DNA from: an uncultured Aquimarina sp.
GTDB lineage: Bacteria; Bacteroidota; Bacteroidia; Flavobacteriales; Flavobacteriaceae
Assembly: GCF_947495315.1 (NCBI RefSeq)
Contig: NZ_CANLYD010000025.1
Location: 19,066-83,065, forward strand
Direction: 5' to 3'
Length of the DNA: 64,000 nt
This document shows, piece by piece, positions 43,981 to 52,099 of the stretch. The notes below the pieces were generated by a model. It saw nothing but the letters and a program-made list of their open reading frames with translations, was not told where the DNA came from and did no database searches. The first letter of the stretch is position 1; each line of letters begins with the position of its first letter. Both the position numbers and the translations under genes were made by a program.

Positions 43981-43998
43981 CTTATATTTTCACTTTCT
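43981..43998. repeat. 18-bp repeat CTTATATTTTCACTTTCT, copy 2
   Basis: Exact copy of 42712-42729, in the region between the LacI-type gene and the GPH transporter gene. Confidence 0.7.
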
Positions 43999-44057
43999 AC
44001 TAACATAAGTTTTGATGAGTGTACGCGCTTATCAAGTAATAATCAAACATTTACTTA

Positions 44058-45572
44058 ATGAACAAGCGTAAGCTAAGTTTTTGGGAAATATGGAACATGA
44101 GTTTCGGTTTCCTGGGAATACAATTCGGTTTTGCATTGCAAAATGCAAATACCTCCAGGATTTTTGAAACACTAGGTGCAGAAGTGGACGAGTTAGCTGT
44201 TTTTTGGCTAGCAGCTCCTATTACTGGATTATTGGTGCAACCAATTATTGGTTACTTTAGTGATAGAACTTGGCATTCTAAATTAGGGCGTAGAAGACCA
44301 TATTTTCTGGTTGGAGCTATATTATCTTCGATTGCATTGTGTGTAATGCCAAATTCACCCACGTTATGGGTGGCGATTGGTACTTTATGGATAATGGATT
44401 CTTCGATTAATATTTCAATGGAGCCTTTTAGAGCTTTTGTAGGGGATAATCTTCCTGAATCTCAAAGAACGAAAGGTTTTGCTATGCAAAGCTTTTTTAT
44501 CGGTTTAGGAGCAGTAGTTGGTTCAGCATTACCGTATATTTTTACAAATTGGTTAGGAATAAGTAATACTGCAGCGGAAGGAGTGATTCCGGATTCTGTA
44601 AAATGGTCTTTTTATATTGGAGCAGTTGTATTTCTTGCCGCTGTTTTGTGGACAGTATTTAGTTCTAAGGAATATTCTCCTGAAGAATTAGATAGTTTCG
44701 AAGATCATAAAACTGATGCTACGGTCGAACTTACTTCTCAAGAAAATGATGGTAGGATTGAAAAGCTTAAGAAAGCCGGATCTATAATGACAGTTTTTGG
44801 GATGATTCTTAACGCTGGTCTTATTTATTTAAGATTGGATAAGGAGTTGTATATTTTGTCAGGAGGTATTTTATTTGTAGGAATATTATTTCTATTAGCT
44901 GCATTTGTAAGGCAGTCTTCAGGGATCAATGGATTTGTGACTATCATGACTGACTTGTTGTATATGCCAAAAACGATGAAACAATTGGCAGTTGTGCAGT
45001 TTTTTTCATGGTTTGCATTATTTTCTATGTGGATATATACTACTCAGGCTGTAACCAGTTATGTATACGGATCAACAGATCCTACATCCCAGTTATATAA
45101 TGATGGGGCTGATTGGGTTACTGTTCTTTTTGCAGTTTATAATGGAGTAGCGGCATTAGTTGCATTTTTATTACCTGTCATAGCAAAATTTACTAGTAGG
45201 AAAATTACTCACTTGATTAGTTTAATTTTAGGTGGTTTAGGATTGTTGTCAATTACAATATTCAAAACCCCTGAACTGTTAATTATTTCAATGATTGGAG
45301 TTGGTATTGCTTGGGCAAGTATTTTATCTATGCCTTATGCAATGTTAGCAGGAGCTTTACCTCCAAAAAAGATGGGGTATTATATGGGAGTATTCAACTT
45401 CTTTATTGTAATTCCTCAAATTGTTGCTGCTTCTATATTAGGATTTTTGTTAAACACTTTTTTTAATAGTGAAACTATATATGCATTAATAATTGGAGGA
45501 GTGAGTATGGTAATTTCTGGAATTTTAACCTTGATAGTTAGTGATGAAGCGACTATCGAAATAAATGATTAA
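44058..45572 (+). CDS. GPH/SLC45-type sugar:cation symporter (maltose transporter)
   Basis: This encodes 504 residues, a major-facilitator protein with about 12 membrane helices. The N-terminal region (SFGFLGIQFGFALQNANTSR, then FWLAAPITGLLVQPIIGYFSD and GRRRPY) is typical of the glycoside-pentoside-hexuronide/SLC45 sucrose-maltose transporter group. It should bring maltose or short maltodextrins across the inner membrane. A soluble loop at about 215-240 interrupts the two halves. Its stop codon overlaps the pgmB start by one base (TAATG), so the two genes are translationally coupled. A phosphorylase downstream fits intracellular cleavage of the imported sugar. Confidence 0.9.
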   Translation: MNKRKLSFWEIWNMSFGFLGIQFGFALQNANTSRIFETLGAEVDELAVFWLAAPITGLLVQPIIGYFSDRTWHSKLGRRRPYFLVGAILSSIALCVMPNSPTLWVAIGTLWIMDSSINISMEPFRAFVGDNLPESQRTKGFAMQSFFIGLGAVVGSALPYIFTNWLGISNTAAEGVIPDSVKWSFYIGAVVFLAAVLWTVFSSKEYSPEELDSFEDHKTDATVELTSQENDGRIEKLKKAGSIMTVFGMILNAGLIYLRLDKELYILSGGILFVGILFLLAAFVRQSSGINGFVTIMTDLLYMPKTMKQLAVVQFFSWFALFSMWIYTTQAVTSYVYGSTDPTSQLYNDGADWVTVLFAVYNGVAALVAFLLPVIAKFTSRKITHLISLILGGLGLLSITIFKTPELLIISMIGVGIAWASILSMPYAMLAGALPPKKMGYYMGVFNFFIVIPQIVAASILGFLLNTFFNSETIYALIIGGVSMVISGILTLIVSDEATIEIND

Positions 45573-46237
45573 TGACAAAAAAAGCATTCATATTTGATCT
45601 AGATGGTGTCATAGTAGACACAGCAAAATACCATTTTTTAGCTTGGCAAAATTTGGCCAATGGTCTTGGTATATCTTTTTCTGAGGCACAAAATGAACAA
45701 CTAAAAGGAGTTAGCCGAATACGATCTTTAGAAAAAATTTTAGAATGGGGGAATAAAACCATCTCAGAAGAAGAGTTTACTTCCTTAATGACTAAAAAGA
45801 ATGAAGAATATCTAAATTATATTGAGACTATGGATACATCCGAAATTCTTCCGGATGTGCCAAGAGTTTTAGAGTATCTTTTAACCAAAGAGCAGGCCAT
45901 AGCATTAGGTTCTGCTAGTAAGAATGCTCGAGTTATTTTGGATAAAGTATTGCTGAAAGAGAAATTTCATGCAATTGTGGATGGGACTGATGTTTCAAAA
46001 GCAAAACCGGATCCCGAAGTATTTTTAATTGGAGCACAAAAATTAGGAGTAGCTCCTAAAGACTGTGTTGTTTTTGAAGATTCTGTAGCGGGTATTCAGG
46101 CGGCTAATATTGCCAATATGGTAAGTATTGGTATTGGTGATCCCAACGTTTTGCACGAAGCGGATTACATATTTAATGATTTTACAGAAATTACAGAAGA
46201 ATTTATTAACCAATTAGTTATAACCGAAAAAGTTTGA
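45572..46237 (+). CDS. pgmB: Beta-phosphoglucomutase
   Basis: This 221-residue HAD-superfamily enzyme interconverts beta-glucose 1-phosphate and glucose 6-phosphate. Motif I is FDLDGVIVDTA with the nucleophile Asp9 and the acid/base Asp11. The cap region has the substrate-recognition KGVSRIRSLE block, and downstream GSASKNA, KPDPEVF and FEDSVAGIQAA complete the core. It is cytoplasmic. It follows the transporter with a one-base overlap and precedes maltose phosphorylase, whose beta-glucose 1-phosphate product is its substrate. This is a strong functional match. Confidence 0.95.
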   Translation: MTKKAFIFDLDGVIVDTAKYHFLAWQNLANGLGISFSEAQNEQLKGVSRIRSLEKILEWGNKTISEEEFTSLMTKKNEEYLNYIETMDTSEILPDVPRVLEYLLTKEQAIALGSASKNARVILDKVLLKEKFHAIVDGTDVSKAKPDPEVFLIGAQKLGVAPKDCVVFEDSVAGIQAANIANMVSIGIGDPNVLHEADYIFNDFTEITEEFINQLVITEKV

Positions 46238-46253
46238 GAATAATAGGGAGATC

Positions 46254-46285
46254 GCCTAAGTAAATACAATGTTTGATACTTAGGC
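46254..46285 (+). other. Hairpin between pgmB and maltose phosphorylase
   Basis: Perfect 9-bp arms GCCTAAGTA (46254-46262) and TACTTAGGC (46277-46285) enclose a 14-base loop. No T-run follows, so it is more likely an mRNA stability or processing element than a terminator. Confidence 0.5.
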
Positions 46286-46324
46286 AAGTTTCTCTAACAA
46301 CTAAAAATAAAAAAAAGAGAACCG

Positions 46325-48631
46325 ATGAATCAGGATTATATTAAGCCAGATAACTGGTCTATAATTGAAGAAGGATTTGATGTAGAAAGAGTTAAGTCCT
46401 CAGAAAGTCTTTTTAGTATAGGTAACGGTGCGATGGGGCAGCGTGCAAATTTTGAAGAGACATATACAGGCCCTACTTTTCAGGGAAGTTATATTGCAGG
46501 AGTATATTATCCTGATAAAACCAGAGTAGGTTGGTGGAAAAATGGGTATCCAGAGTATTTTGCCAAAGTACTTAATGCTCCTAATTGGATTGGAATTAAT
46601 GTAGAAATTAATGGAGAAAAATTAAACTTACATAAGTGCAAAACAGTATCAGGTTTTCGTAGAGAACTTAATATGAAAGAAGGTTGGTATCAGCGTTCTT
46701 TTAATGCAATTTTGCAAAATAACATCGAAGTAGCTGTTAAATCAACAAGGTTTTTAAGTTTAGATTTAGATGAAGTCGGTGCTATTAAGTATGAAGTGAC
46801 CCCAGTGAATAAAGATGCTGTAGTTCAATTTATACCGTATTTAGATTCTGGAATTACGAATGAGGATACCAACTGGGATGATAAATTCTGGGATACATAC
46901 GAAGTATCACATAAAGGTAATTCAGCGTACATATCTTCTAAAACCATGAAGACAGAATTTCACGTATGTACAGGAATGTTGAATCAATTATATCTTGATG
47001 AAAAATTGCAACATGTTTATCCTACAGTTGAAACCAACAAAACCTATGCAGGTCTTGGTTATAAAGTAGAAGTTGCAAAAGGGAAAATAGCGGCGATTCA
47101 TAAATTTGGAGGATACACCGTTTCACTAAACCATAAACAAGAAGATATTGCATCTGCTAACGCAGCAGTATTAAAACAAGCATCAGAATCAGGTTTTGAA
47201 GCATTATTAGATCTGCAAAAGAAAGCTTGGTCTAAGATCTGGGAAATGGCAGATATAGCTATTGATGGAGATGTGAAGGCGCAACAAGGTATTCGTTTTA
47301 ATATTTTTCAATTAAATCAAACCTATTTAGGTAAAGATGCTCGATTAAATATTGGTCCAAAAGGATTTACCGGTGAGAAATATGGTGGTAGTACTTATTG
47401 GGATACCGAAGCATATTGTATTCCTTTTTATATGGCTACCAAAAACCAAAATGTAGCACGAAGCTTATTACAATATCGTTATAACCATCTAGAGAAAGCT
47501 ATAGAAAATGCTGAAAAACTAGGGTTTACCAATGGAGCAGCATTGTATCCAATGGTAACTATGAATGGAGAAGAGTGTCATAACGAATGGGAGATTACCT
47601 TCGAAGAAATTCACCGAAACGGTGCGATGACATTTGCCATTTATAATTATCTGCGCTATACTGGTGATTATAGCTATATTCCAGAGATGGGATTAGAAGT
47701 AATGATTGCTATTGCTCGTTTTTGGCATCAAAGAGCAACATTTTCAACAGACAAAGAAAAGTACGTTATTCTGGGTGTTACAGGACCTAATGAATATGAA
47801 AACAATATCAACAATAATTGGTATACTAACTATTTAGCAAAATGGTGTATCGACTATTGTGTTGAAAATATCGAAAAAGTTAAGTCAGAGTATAAAGTGG
47901 ATTACGATAGAATCATAGAAAAGACTAAACTGGATCAGAAAGAAATTAGCGCAATGCTAGAGGTAGCAGAAAAGATGTATTTCCCTTACTCAGAGAAACA
48001 TCAAGTGTATCTGCAGCAAGATGGTTTCTTGGACAAAGAACTAATTACAGTTGATAAACTTGAGCAATCTCAACGTCCAATTAATCAGAAATGGAGCTGG
48101 GATAGAATCCTAAGATCTCCTTATATTAAACAGGCAGATACCTTACAAGGTTTCTACATGTTTGAAGATCAATTTACCAAGGAAGAATTGAAACGTCATT
48201 TTGATTTTTATGAGCCATTTACCGTTCATGAATCCTCTCTTTCTCCTTGTGTACATAGTATCCAGGCTGCTACTTTGGATAGAATGGATCAAGCATATAC
48301 TTTTTATCTAAGAACATCAAGATTAGATCTTGATGACTATAACAAAGAAGTAGAAGAAGGTCTTCATATTACTAGTATGGCCGGGACTTGGATGAGTATC
48401 GTAGAAGGTTTTGGAGGTTTGAGAGTTAAGAATGATGCGTTGTCATTTACTCCTAAAATTCCTAAAGAATGGAAAGGATATACGTTCAATGTAAACTTCA
48501 GAAATAGTATATTAAAGGTGAATGTCTCTCAGGATGGAACTACCTTTAACTTAGAAGGAGAGCACGAATTATTGATATATGTAGATGGTAAAGAATTTAC
48601 GATCTCACCCAATAGTTTAATGACCGTTTAA
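46325..48631 (+). CDS. mapA: Maltose phosphorylase (GH65)
   Basis: This 768-residue glycoside hydrolase family 65 protein phosphorolyses maltose to beta-glucose 1-phosphate and glucose. The N-terminal beta-sandwich opens with SLFSIGNGAMGQRANFEE. The (alpha/alpha)6 barrel has the catalytic block ECHNEWEITFEEIHRNGA and the phosphate-site region GVTGPNEYENN and QRPINQKWSWDR. No signal peptide is present, so it is cytoplasmic. Trehalose or kojibiose phosphorylases are close relatives, but the pgmB and amylase neighbours favour maltose. A strong terminator follows, so expression of the two amylase-family genes downstream may depend on a separate promoter or read-through. Confidence 0.93.
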   Translation: MNQDYIKPDNWSIIEEGFDVERVKSSESLFSIGNGAMGQRANFEETYTGPTFQGSYIAGVYYPDKTRVGWWKNGYPEYFAKVLNAPNWIGINVEINGEKLNLHKCKTVSGFRRELNMKEGWYQRSFNAILQNNIEVAVKSTRFLSLDLDEVGAIKYEVTPVNKDAVVQFIPYLDSGITNEDTNWDDKFWDTYEVSHKGNSAYISSKTMKTEFHVCTGMLNQLYLDEKLQHVYPTVETNKTYAGLGYKVEVAKGKIAAIHKFGGYTVSLNHKQEDIASANAAVLKQASESGFEALLDLQKKAWSKIWEMADIAIDGDVKAQQGIRFNIFQLNQTYLGKDARLNIGPKGFTGEKYGGSTYWDTEAYCIPFYMATKNQNVARSLLQYRYNHLEKAIENAEKLGFTNGAALYPMVTMNGEECHNEWEITFEEIHRNGAMTFAIYNYLRYTGDYSYIPEMGLEVMIAIARFWHQRATFSTDKEKYVILGVTGPNEYENNINNNWYTNYLAKWCIDYCVENIEKVKSEYKVDYDRIIEKTKLDQKEISAMLEVAEKMYFPYSEKHQVYLQQDGFLDKELITVDKLEQSQRPINQKWSWDRILRSPYIKQADTLQGFYMFEDQFTKEELKRHFDFYEPFTVHESSLSPCVHSIQAATLDRMDQAYTFYLRTSRLDLDDYNKEVEEGLHITSMAGTWMSIVEGFGGLRVKNDALSFTPKIPKEWKGYTFNVNFRNSILKVNVSQDGTTFNLEGEHELLIYVDGKEFTISPNSLMTV

Positions 48632-48653
48632 TTCATTATACAAATGGAACACA

Positions 48654-48687
48654 AAACACCCCAAAAGCTCTTGTTTTTGGGGTGTTT
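48654..48687 (+). terminator. Terminator after maltose phosphorylase
   Basis: Perfect 13-bp arms AAACACCCCAAAA (48654-48666) and TTTTGGGGTGTTT (48675-48687) lie 23 bp past the stop codon. Confidence 0.85.
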
Positions 48688-48744
48688 AATTCAATACAAG
48701 TAATATAAAGTTCAATACGAATTATATAAATCAAAATTAGATCT

Positions 48745-50607
48745 ATGAAGAGTATGTTAACAGTGCTTTTTGGGTTATTCGTTTCACTAACCTTTGGGCA
48801 GATAGATAAAATAGAACCTCCATTTTGGTGGAGTGGTATGCAATCTAATCAGTTACAATTAATGTGTTATGGTAAAGAAATTGCCAGGTATGATATAGAA
48901 ATAGATAGTATAGCAATTAATGATGTTACTAAAACAGAGAATTCTAATTACGTTTTTGTAACCATTGATACTAAAGATGTTCAGCCGGGAAAAGTAGTTA
49001 TTAACTTTAAAGAAAATGATAAAGTAGCTTTTTCGCAGACATATGAGTTTAAAACCAGAAGAGAAGGTTCTGCACAACGAAAAGGATTTGATAGCAGTGA
49101 TGTCATGTACTTAATTATGCCAGACCGTTTTGCTAATGGAGATACGGCTAATGATTCTCATAAAGATACGGTAGAAAAAGCTGATCGATCTAATCCGGGA
49201 GGACGTCACGGTGGCGATATTCAAGGTGTAATTGATCATTTGGATTATTTGAATGATTTAGGAGCGACTGCACTTTGGAGCACACCATTGTTAGAAGATA
49301 ATGAACCGGTATATTCTTATCATACTTATGCACAAAGCGATCTTTACAAGATAGACCCTCGATATGGTACCAATGAGGATTATAAAAGATTAGCTTCAGA
49401 GATGCATAAATTAGATATGAAACTAATTATGGATTATGTAACCAATCATTGGGGTTCTAAGCATTGGATGATCAAAGACTTGCCAACAAAGGACTGGATA
49501 CATCAGTGGCCAGAAGGGTTCAGAAGGAGTAACTATCGTATGACGACTCAATTCGATACAAATGCTTCAGCTGTAGATGCTAAAGGATGCATGAATGGAT
49601 GGTTTGATACTACTATGCCCGATATGAATCAAAGCAACCCTTTACTCCTTAATTATATTACACAGAATGCAATATGGTGGATAGAATACGCGGATTTAGA
49701 TGGTTTTAGAGTTGATACATACTCATACAATGATAAAGAAGGAATTGCTAAATGGACAAAAGCAATTATGGATGAATATCCAAATTTTAATATTGTAGGA
49801 GAAGTATGGATGCATGACCAGGCGCAGATGGCGTACTGGCAAAAAGATAGCAAAATTGGAGCTATTGATAACTATAACTCGCATTTACCTTCAGTGATGG
49901 ATTTTACGCTGCATGATGCAGTAATGGTAATGTTTAATGAAGAAGGTAATTCTTGGGATAAAGGAATGATTAGAGCTTATGAGAATTTTACAAATGACTT
50001 CTTGTATCCGGATATCGATAATATATTGCTGTTTGCAGGGAATCATGATACGAATAGGATTAATGAGATATACCAAAGTGATATCAGTAAATATAAAATG
50101 GCAATGACATTGATATTTACCACAAGAGGAATTCCACAGATCTATTATGGAGATGAGATAGGAATGTTAGGTAACCGTGATAAAAAAGGCGATGGTGATA
50201 TCCGTAGAGATTTTCCTGGAGGATGGCCTGATGACAAGAGAAGTGCTTTTGTTGCTGAAGGAGCTTCAGGTAAAGTTGGAGGAAGAACCAAAGATGAAGA
50301 AGCATTCCATGCATATACTAAAAAAGTACTGAACTGGAGGAAGAACAGTGATGCTATTCATAACGGAAAGCTATTACAATTTATACCTTTTAATAATGTA
50401 TACGTATATTTTAGATATACAGAAAAAGAACGTGTAATGGTTGTTATTAATAATAACTCCGAAGATCAAGAGCTTAATATTAATCGTTTTAAAGAAGGAC
50501 TGAAGGATTTTAAAGTAGGAAAAGATATTATTACGGACAATACAATTGATGTCACGGAGAATATGACAGTTCCTGCCAGAACATCAATGATCATATCATT
50601 ACAATAA
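48745..50607 (+). CDS. Periplasmic cyclomaltodextrinase/neopullulanase-type GH13 enzyme
   Basis: This encodes 620 residues with a signal peptide cleaved near residue 19 (TFG-QID). The N-terminal module (EPPFWWSGMQSNQLQLMCYG) is the domain typical of Bacteroidota cyclomaltodextrinases and SusA-like neopullulanases. The GH13 barrel has DYVTNHWG, the nucleophile in LDGFRVDTYSY, the acid/base in NIVGEVW and the third acid in FAGNHDTNRI. A C-terminal beta domain with NNNSEDQELNINRF closes the protein. It should shorten imported maltodextrins in the periplasm before maltose uptake. Confidence 0.92.
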   Translation: MKSMLTVLFGLFVSLTFGQIDKIEPPFWWSGMQSNQLQLMCYGKEIARYDIEIDSIAINDVTKTENSNYVFVTIDTKDVQPGKVVINFKENDKVAFSQTYEFKTRREGSAQRKGFDSSDVMYLIMPDRFANGDTANDSHKDTVEKADRSNPGGRHGGDIQGVIDHLDYLNDLGATALWSTPLLEDNEPVYSYHTYAQSDLYKIDPRYGTNEDYKRLASEMHKLDMKLIMDYVTNHWGSKHWMIKDLPTKDWIHQWPEGFRRSNYRMTTQFDTNASAVDAKGCMNGWFDTTMPDMNQSNPLLLNYITQNAIWWIEYADLDGFRVDTYSYNDKEGIAKWTKAIMDEYPNFNIVGEVWMHDQAQMAYWQKDSKIGAIDNYNSHLPSVMDFTLHDAVMVMFNEEGNSWDKGMIRAYENFTNDFLYPDIDNILLFAGNHDTNRINEIYQSDISKYKMAMTLIFTTRGIPQIYYGDEIGMLGNRDKKGDGDIRRDFPGGWPDDKRSAFVAEGASGKVGGRTKDEEAFHAYTKKVLNWRKNSDAIHNGKLLQFIPFNNVYVYFRYTEKERVMVVINNNSEDQELNINRFKEGLKDFKVGKDIITDNTIDVTENMTVPARTSMIISLQ

Positions 50608-50630
50608 ACCAAAAACTAAATTATAAAATA

Positions 50631-52016
50631 ATGAAAAAAATAATTTTCTGTCTTGCCTTAGCAGGTGTTGTGTTTTCCTGCGGAAAGACAAAAAAAGAAG
50701 AAACAGTTGCAAAAGTAGAAACTGTTACTGAAGCGGTAAGTAAAGAATTAGCTCCGGTAAGTGAAGCTATGATGGAGAATGCTGTGATTTACGAAGCAAA
50801 TATTCGTCAGTACTCTGAAGAAGGATCTTTTAAAGCGTTTACCAAAGATATTCCTACGTTGAAGAATCTGGGAGTAAAAGTGCTTTGGGTGATGCCTATA
50901 TATCCAATTTCTACTACCAAAAGTAAAGGATCACTGGGAAGTTATTATGCAATTTCTGATTATACCAAAGTAAATCCAGAATTCGGAACAATAGAGGATT
51001 TCAGAGAATTAGTAAAAACGGCACATGATAACGGAATTTATGTAGTATTAGATTGGGTTGCAAATCATACTGGATGGGATCACGTTTGGTTAAAAGAGCA
51101 TCCAGAATTTTACACTAAAGATGATAAAGGAGAAATTACACATACTGTAGGAACTGATTGGACGGATGTAGCGGATCTTAATTATGATAATAAAGATATG
51201 AGAGGAGAAATGCTTAAAGCAATGAAGTACTGGGTACAAGAAGAAGGAGTAGATGGATTTCGTTGTGATGTAGCAGGAATGGTACCAGTTGATTTTTGGG
51301 ATACCACTGTATCCGAACTTAAGAAAATAAAACCAGTTTTTATGCTGGCCGAAGGTTGGGAACCGGAATTAATGGAAAATGCTTTTGATATGGGATATGG
51401 ATGGGACACACATCACGTAATGAATCATATTGCAAAAGGAGAAAATACGGTGGCAGCCTGGGATAAAAGAATGGTTCAGGTAGATTCAATGTATGCAGCT
51501 GATGATATTTTAATGAATTTCACCTCAAACCATGATGAGAATTCTTGGAACGGAACAGTACAAGAAAGAATGGGAGATTCTAAAGAACTATTTGCAGCGT
51601 TATCTTATATGGCACCTGGAATGCCATTGATTTATTCTGGACAAGAATATGATATGGATAAGCGTTTACTTTTCTTCGAAAAAGATACTATTATTAAGAA
51701 GAAAGGAATATTCTTTCCTTTGTATGAGAAACTAGGAAAGCTTAAAAATGAGAATCCTGCTTTACATGGAGGTAAGAATGCTGCGTCCTATAGTCGTATT
51801 AAAACTTCGGTAGATGATAAAGTTTTGGTGTTCAAAAGAGAAAAAGAAGGTAATAAGGTTGTTTTCGTTGCGAATATGACCAAAGAACCTGTGAAGTTTA
51901 CAGCATCTTACGACGGAAAGTTTAAAGATTATCTCTCAGGTGAGTATATTGATGGTGCTAAAGGGCGAGAGTATGAGTTAAATCCTTGGCAATATTTGAT
52001 TTTGATTCAACAATAA
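50631..52016 (+). CDS. Alpha-amylase family (GH13) lipoprotein
   Basis: This encodes 461 residues with a lipoprotein signal ending at VFSC-GKTKK. It is a compact GH13 enzyme: AVIYEANIRQYSEEGSFKAF opens the barrel, followed by DWVANHTG, the nucleophile in VDGFRCDVAGMVP, the acid/base in FMLAEGWEP and the third acid in NFTSNHDENSW. It is 23 bp downstream of the cyclomaltodextrinase-type gene, so they are cotranscribed. The lipid anchor places it in the periplasm or on the surface, where it would degrade maltooligosaccharides. Exact bond specificity cannot be told. Confidence 0.92.
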   Translation: MKKIIFCLALAGVVFSCGKTKKEETVAKVETVTEAVSKELAPVSEAMMENAVIYEANIRQYSEEGSFKAFTKDIPTLKNLGVKVLWVMPIYPISTTKSKGSLGSYYAISDYTKVNPEFGTIEDFRELVKTAHDNGIYVVLDWVANHTGWDHVWLKEHPEFYTKDDKGEITHTVGTDWTDVADLNYDNKDMRGEMLKAMKYWVQEEGVDGFRCDVAGMVPVDFWDTTVSELKKIKPVFMLAEGWEPELMENAFDMGYGWDTHHVMNHIAKGENTVAAWDKRMVQVDSMYAADDILMNFTSNHDENSWNGTVQERMGDSKELFAALSYMAPGMPLIYSGQEYDMDKRLLFFEKDTIIKKKGIFFPLYEKLGKLKNENPALHGGKNAASYSRIKTSVDDKVLVFKREKEGNKVVFVANMTKEPVKFTASYDGKFKDYLSGEYIDGAKGREYELNPWQYLILIQQ

Positions 52017-52041
52017 TATATCATATAAATGATCTATTTTA

Positions 52042-52075
52042 AAGAGGCCACTTATTAAAGTGGCCTCTTCTTTTT
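52042..52075 (+). terminator. Terminator after the maltodextrin operon
   Basis: Perfect 12-bp arms AAGAGGCCACTT (52042-52053) and AAGTGGCCTCTT (52058-52069) around a 4-base loop, followed by CTTTTT. Confidence 0.92.
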
Positions 52076-52099
52076 AAATTTCACTACAAACGATTACTA

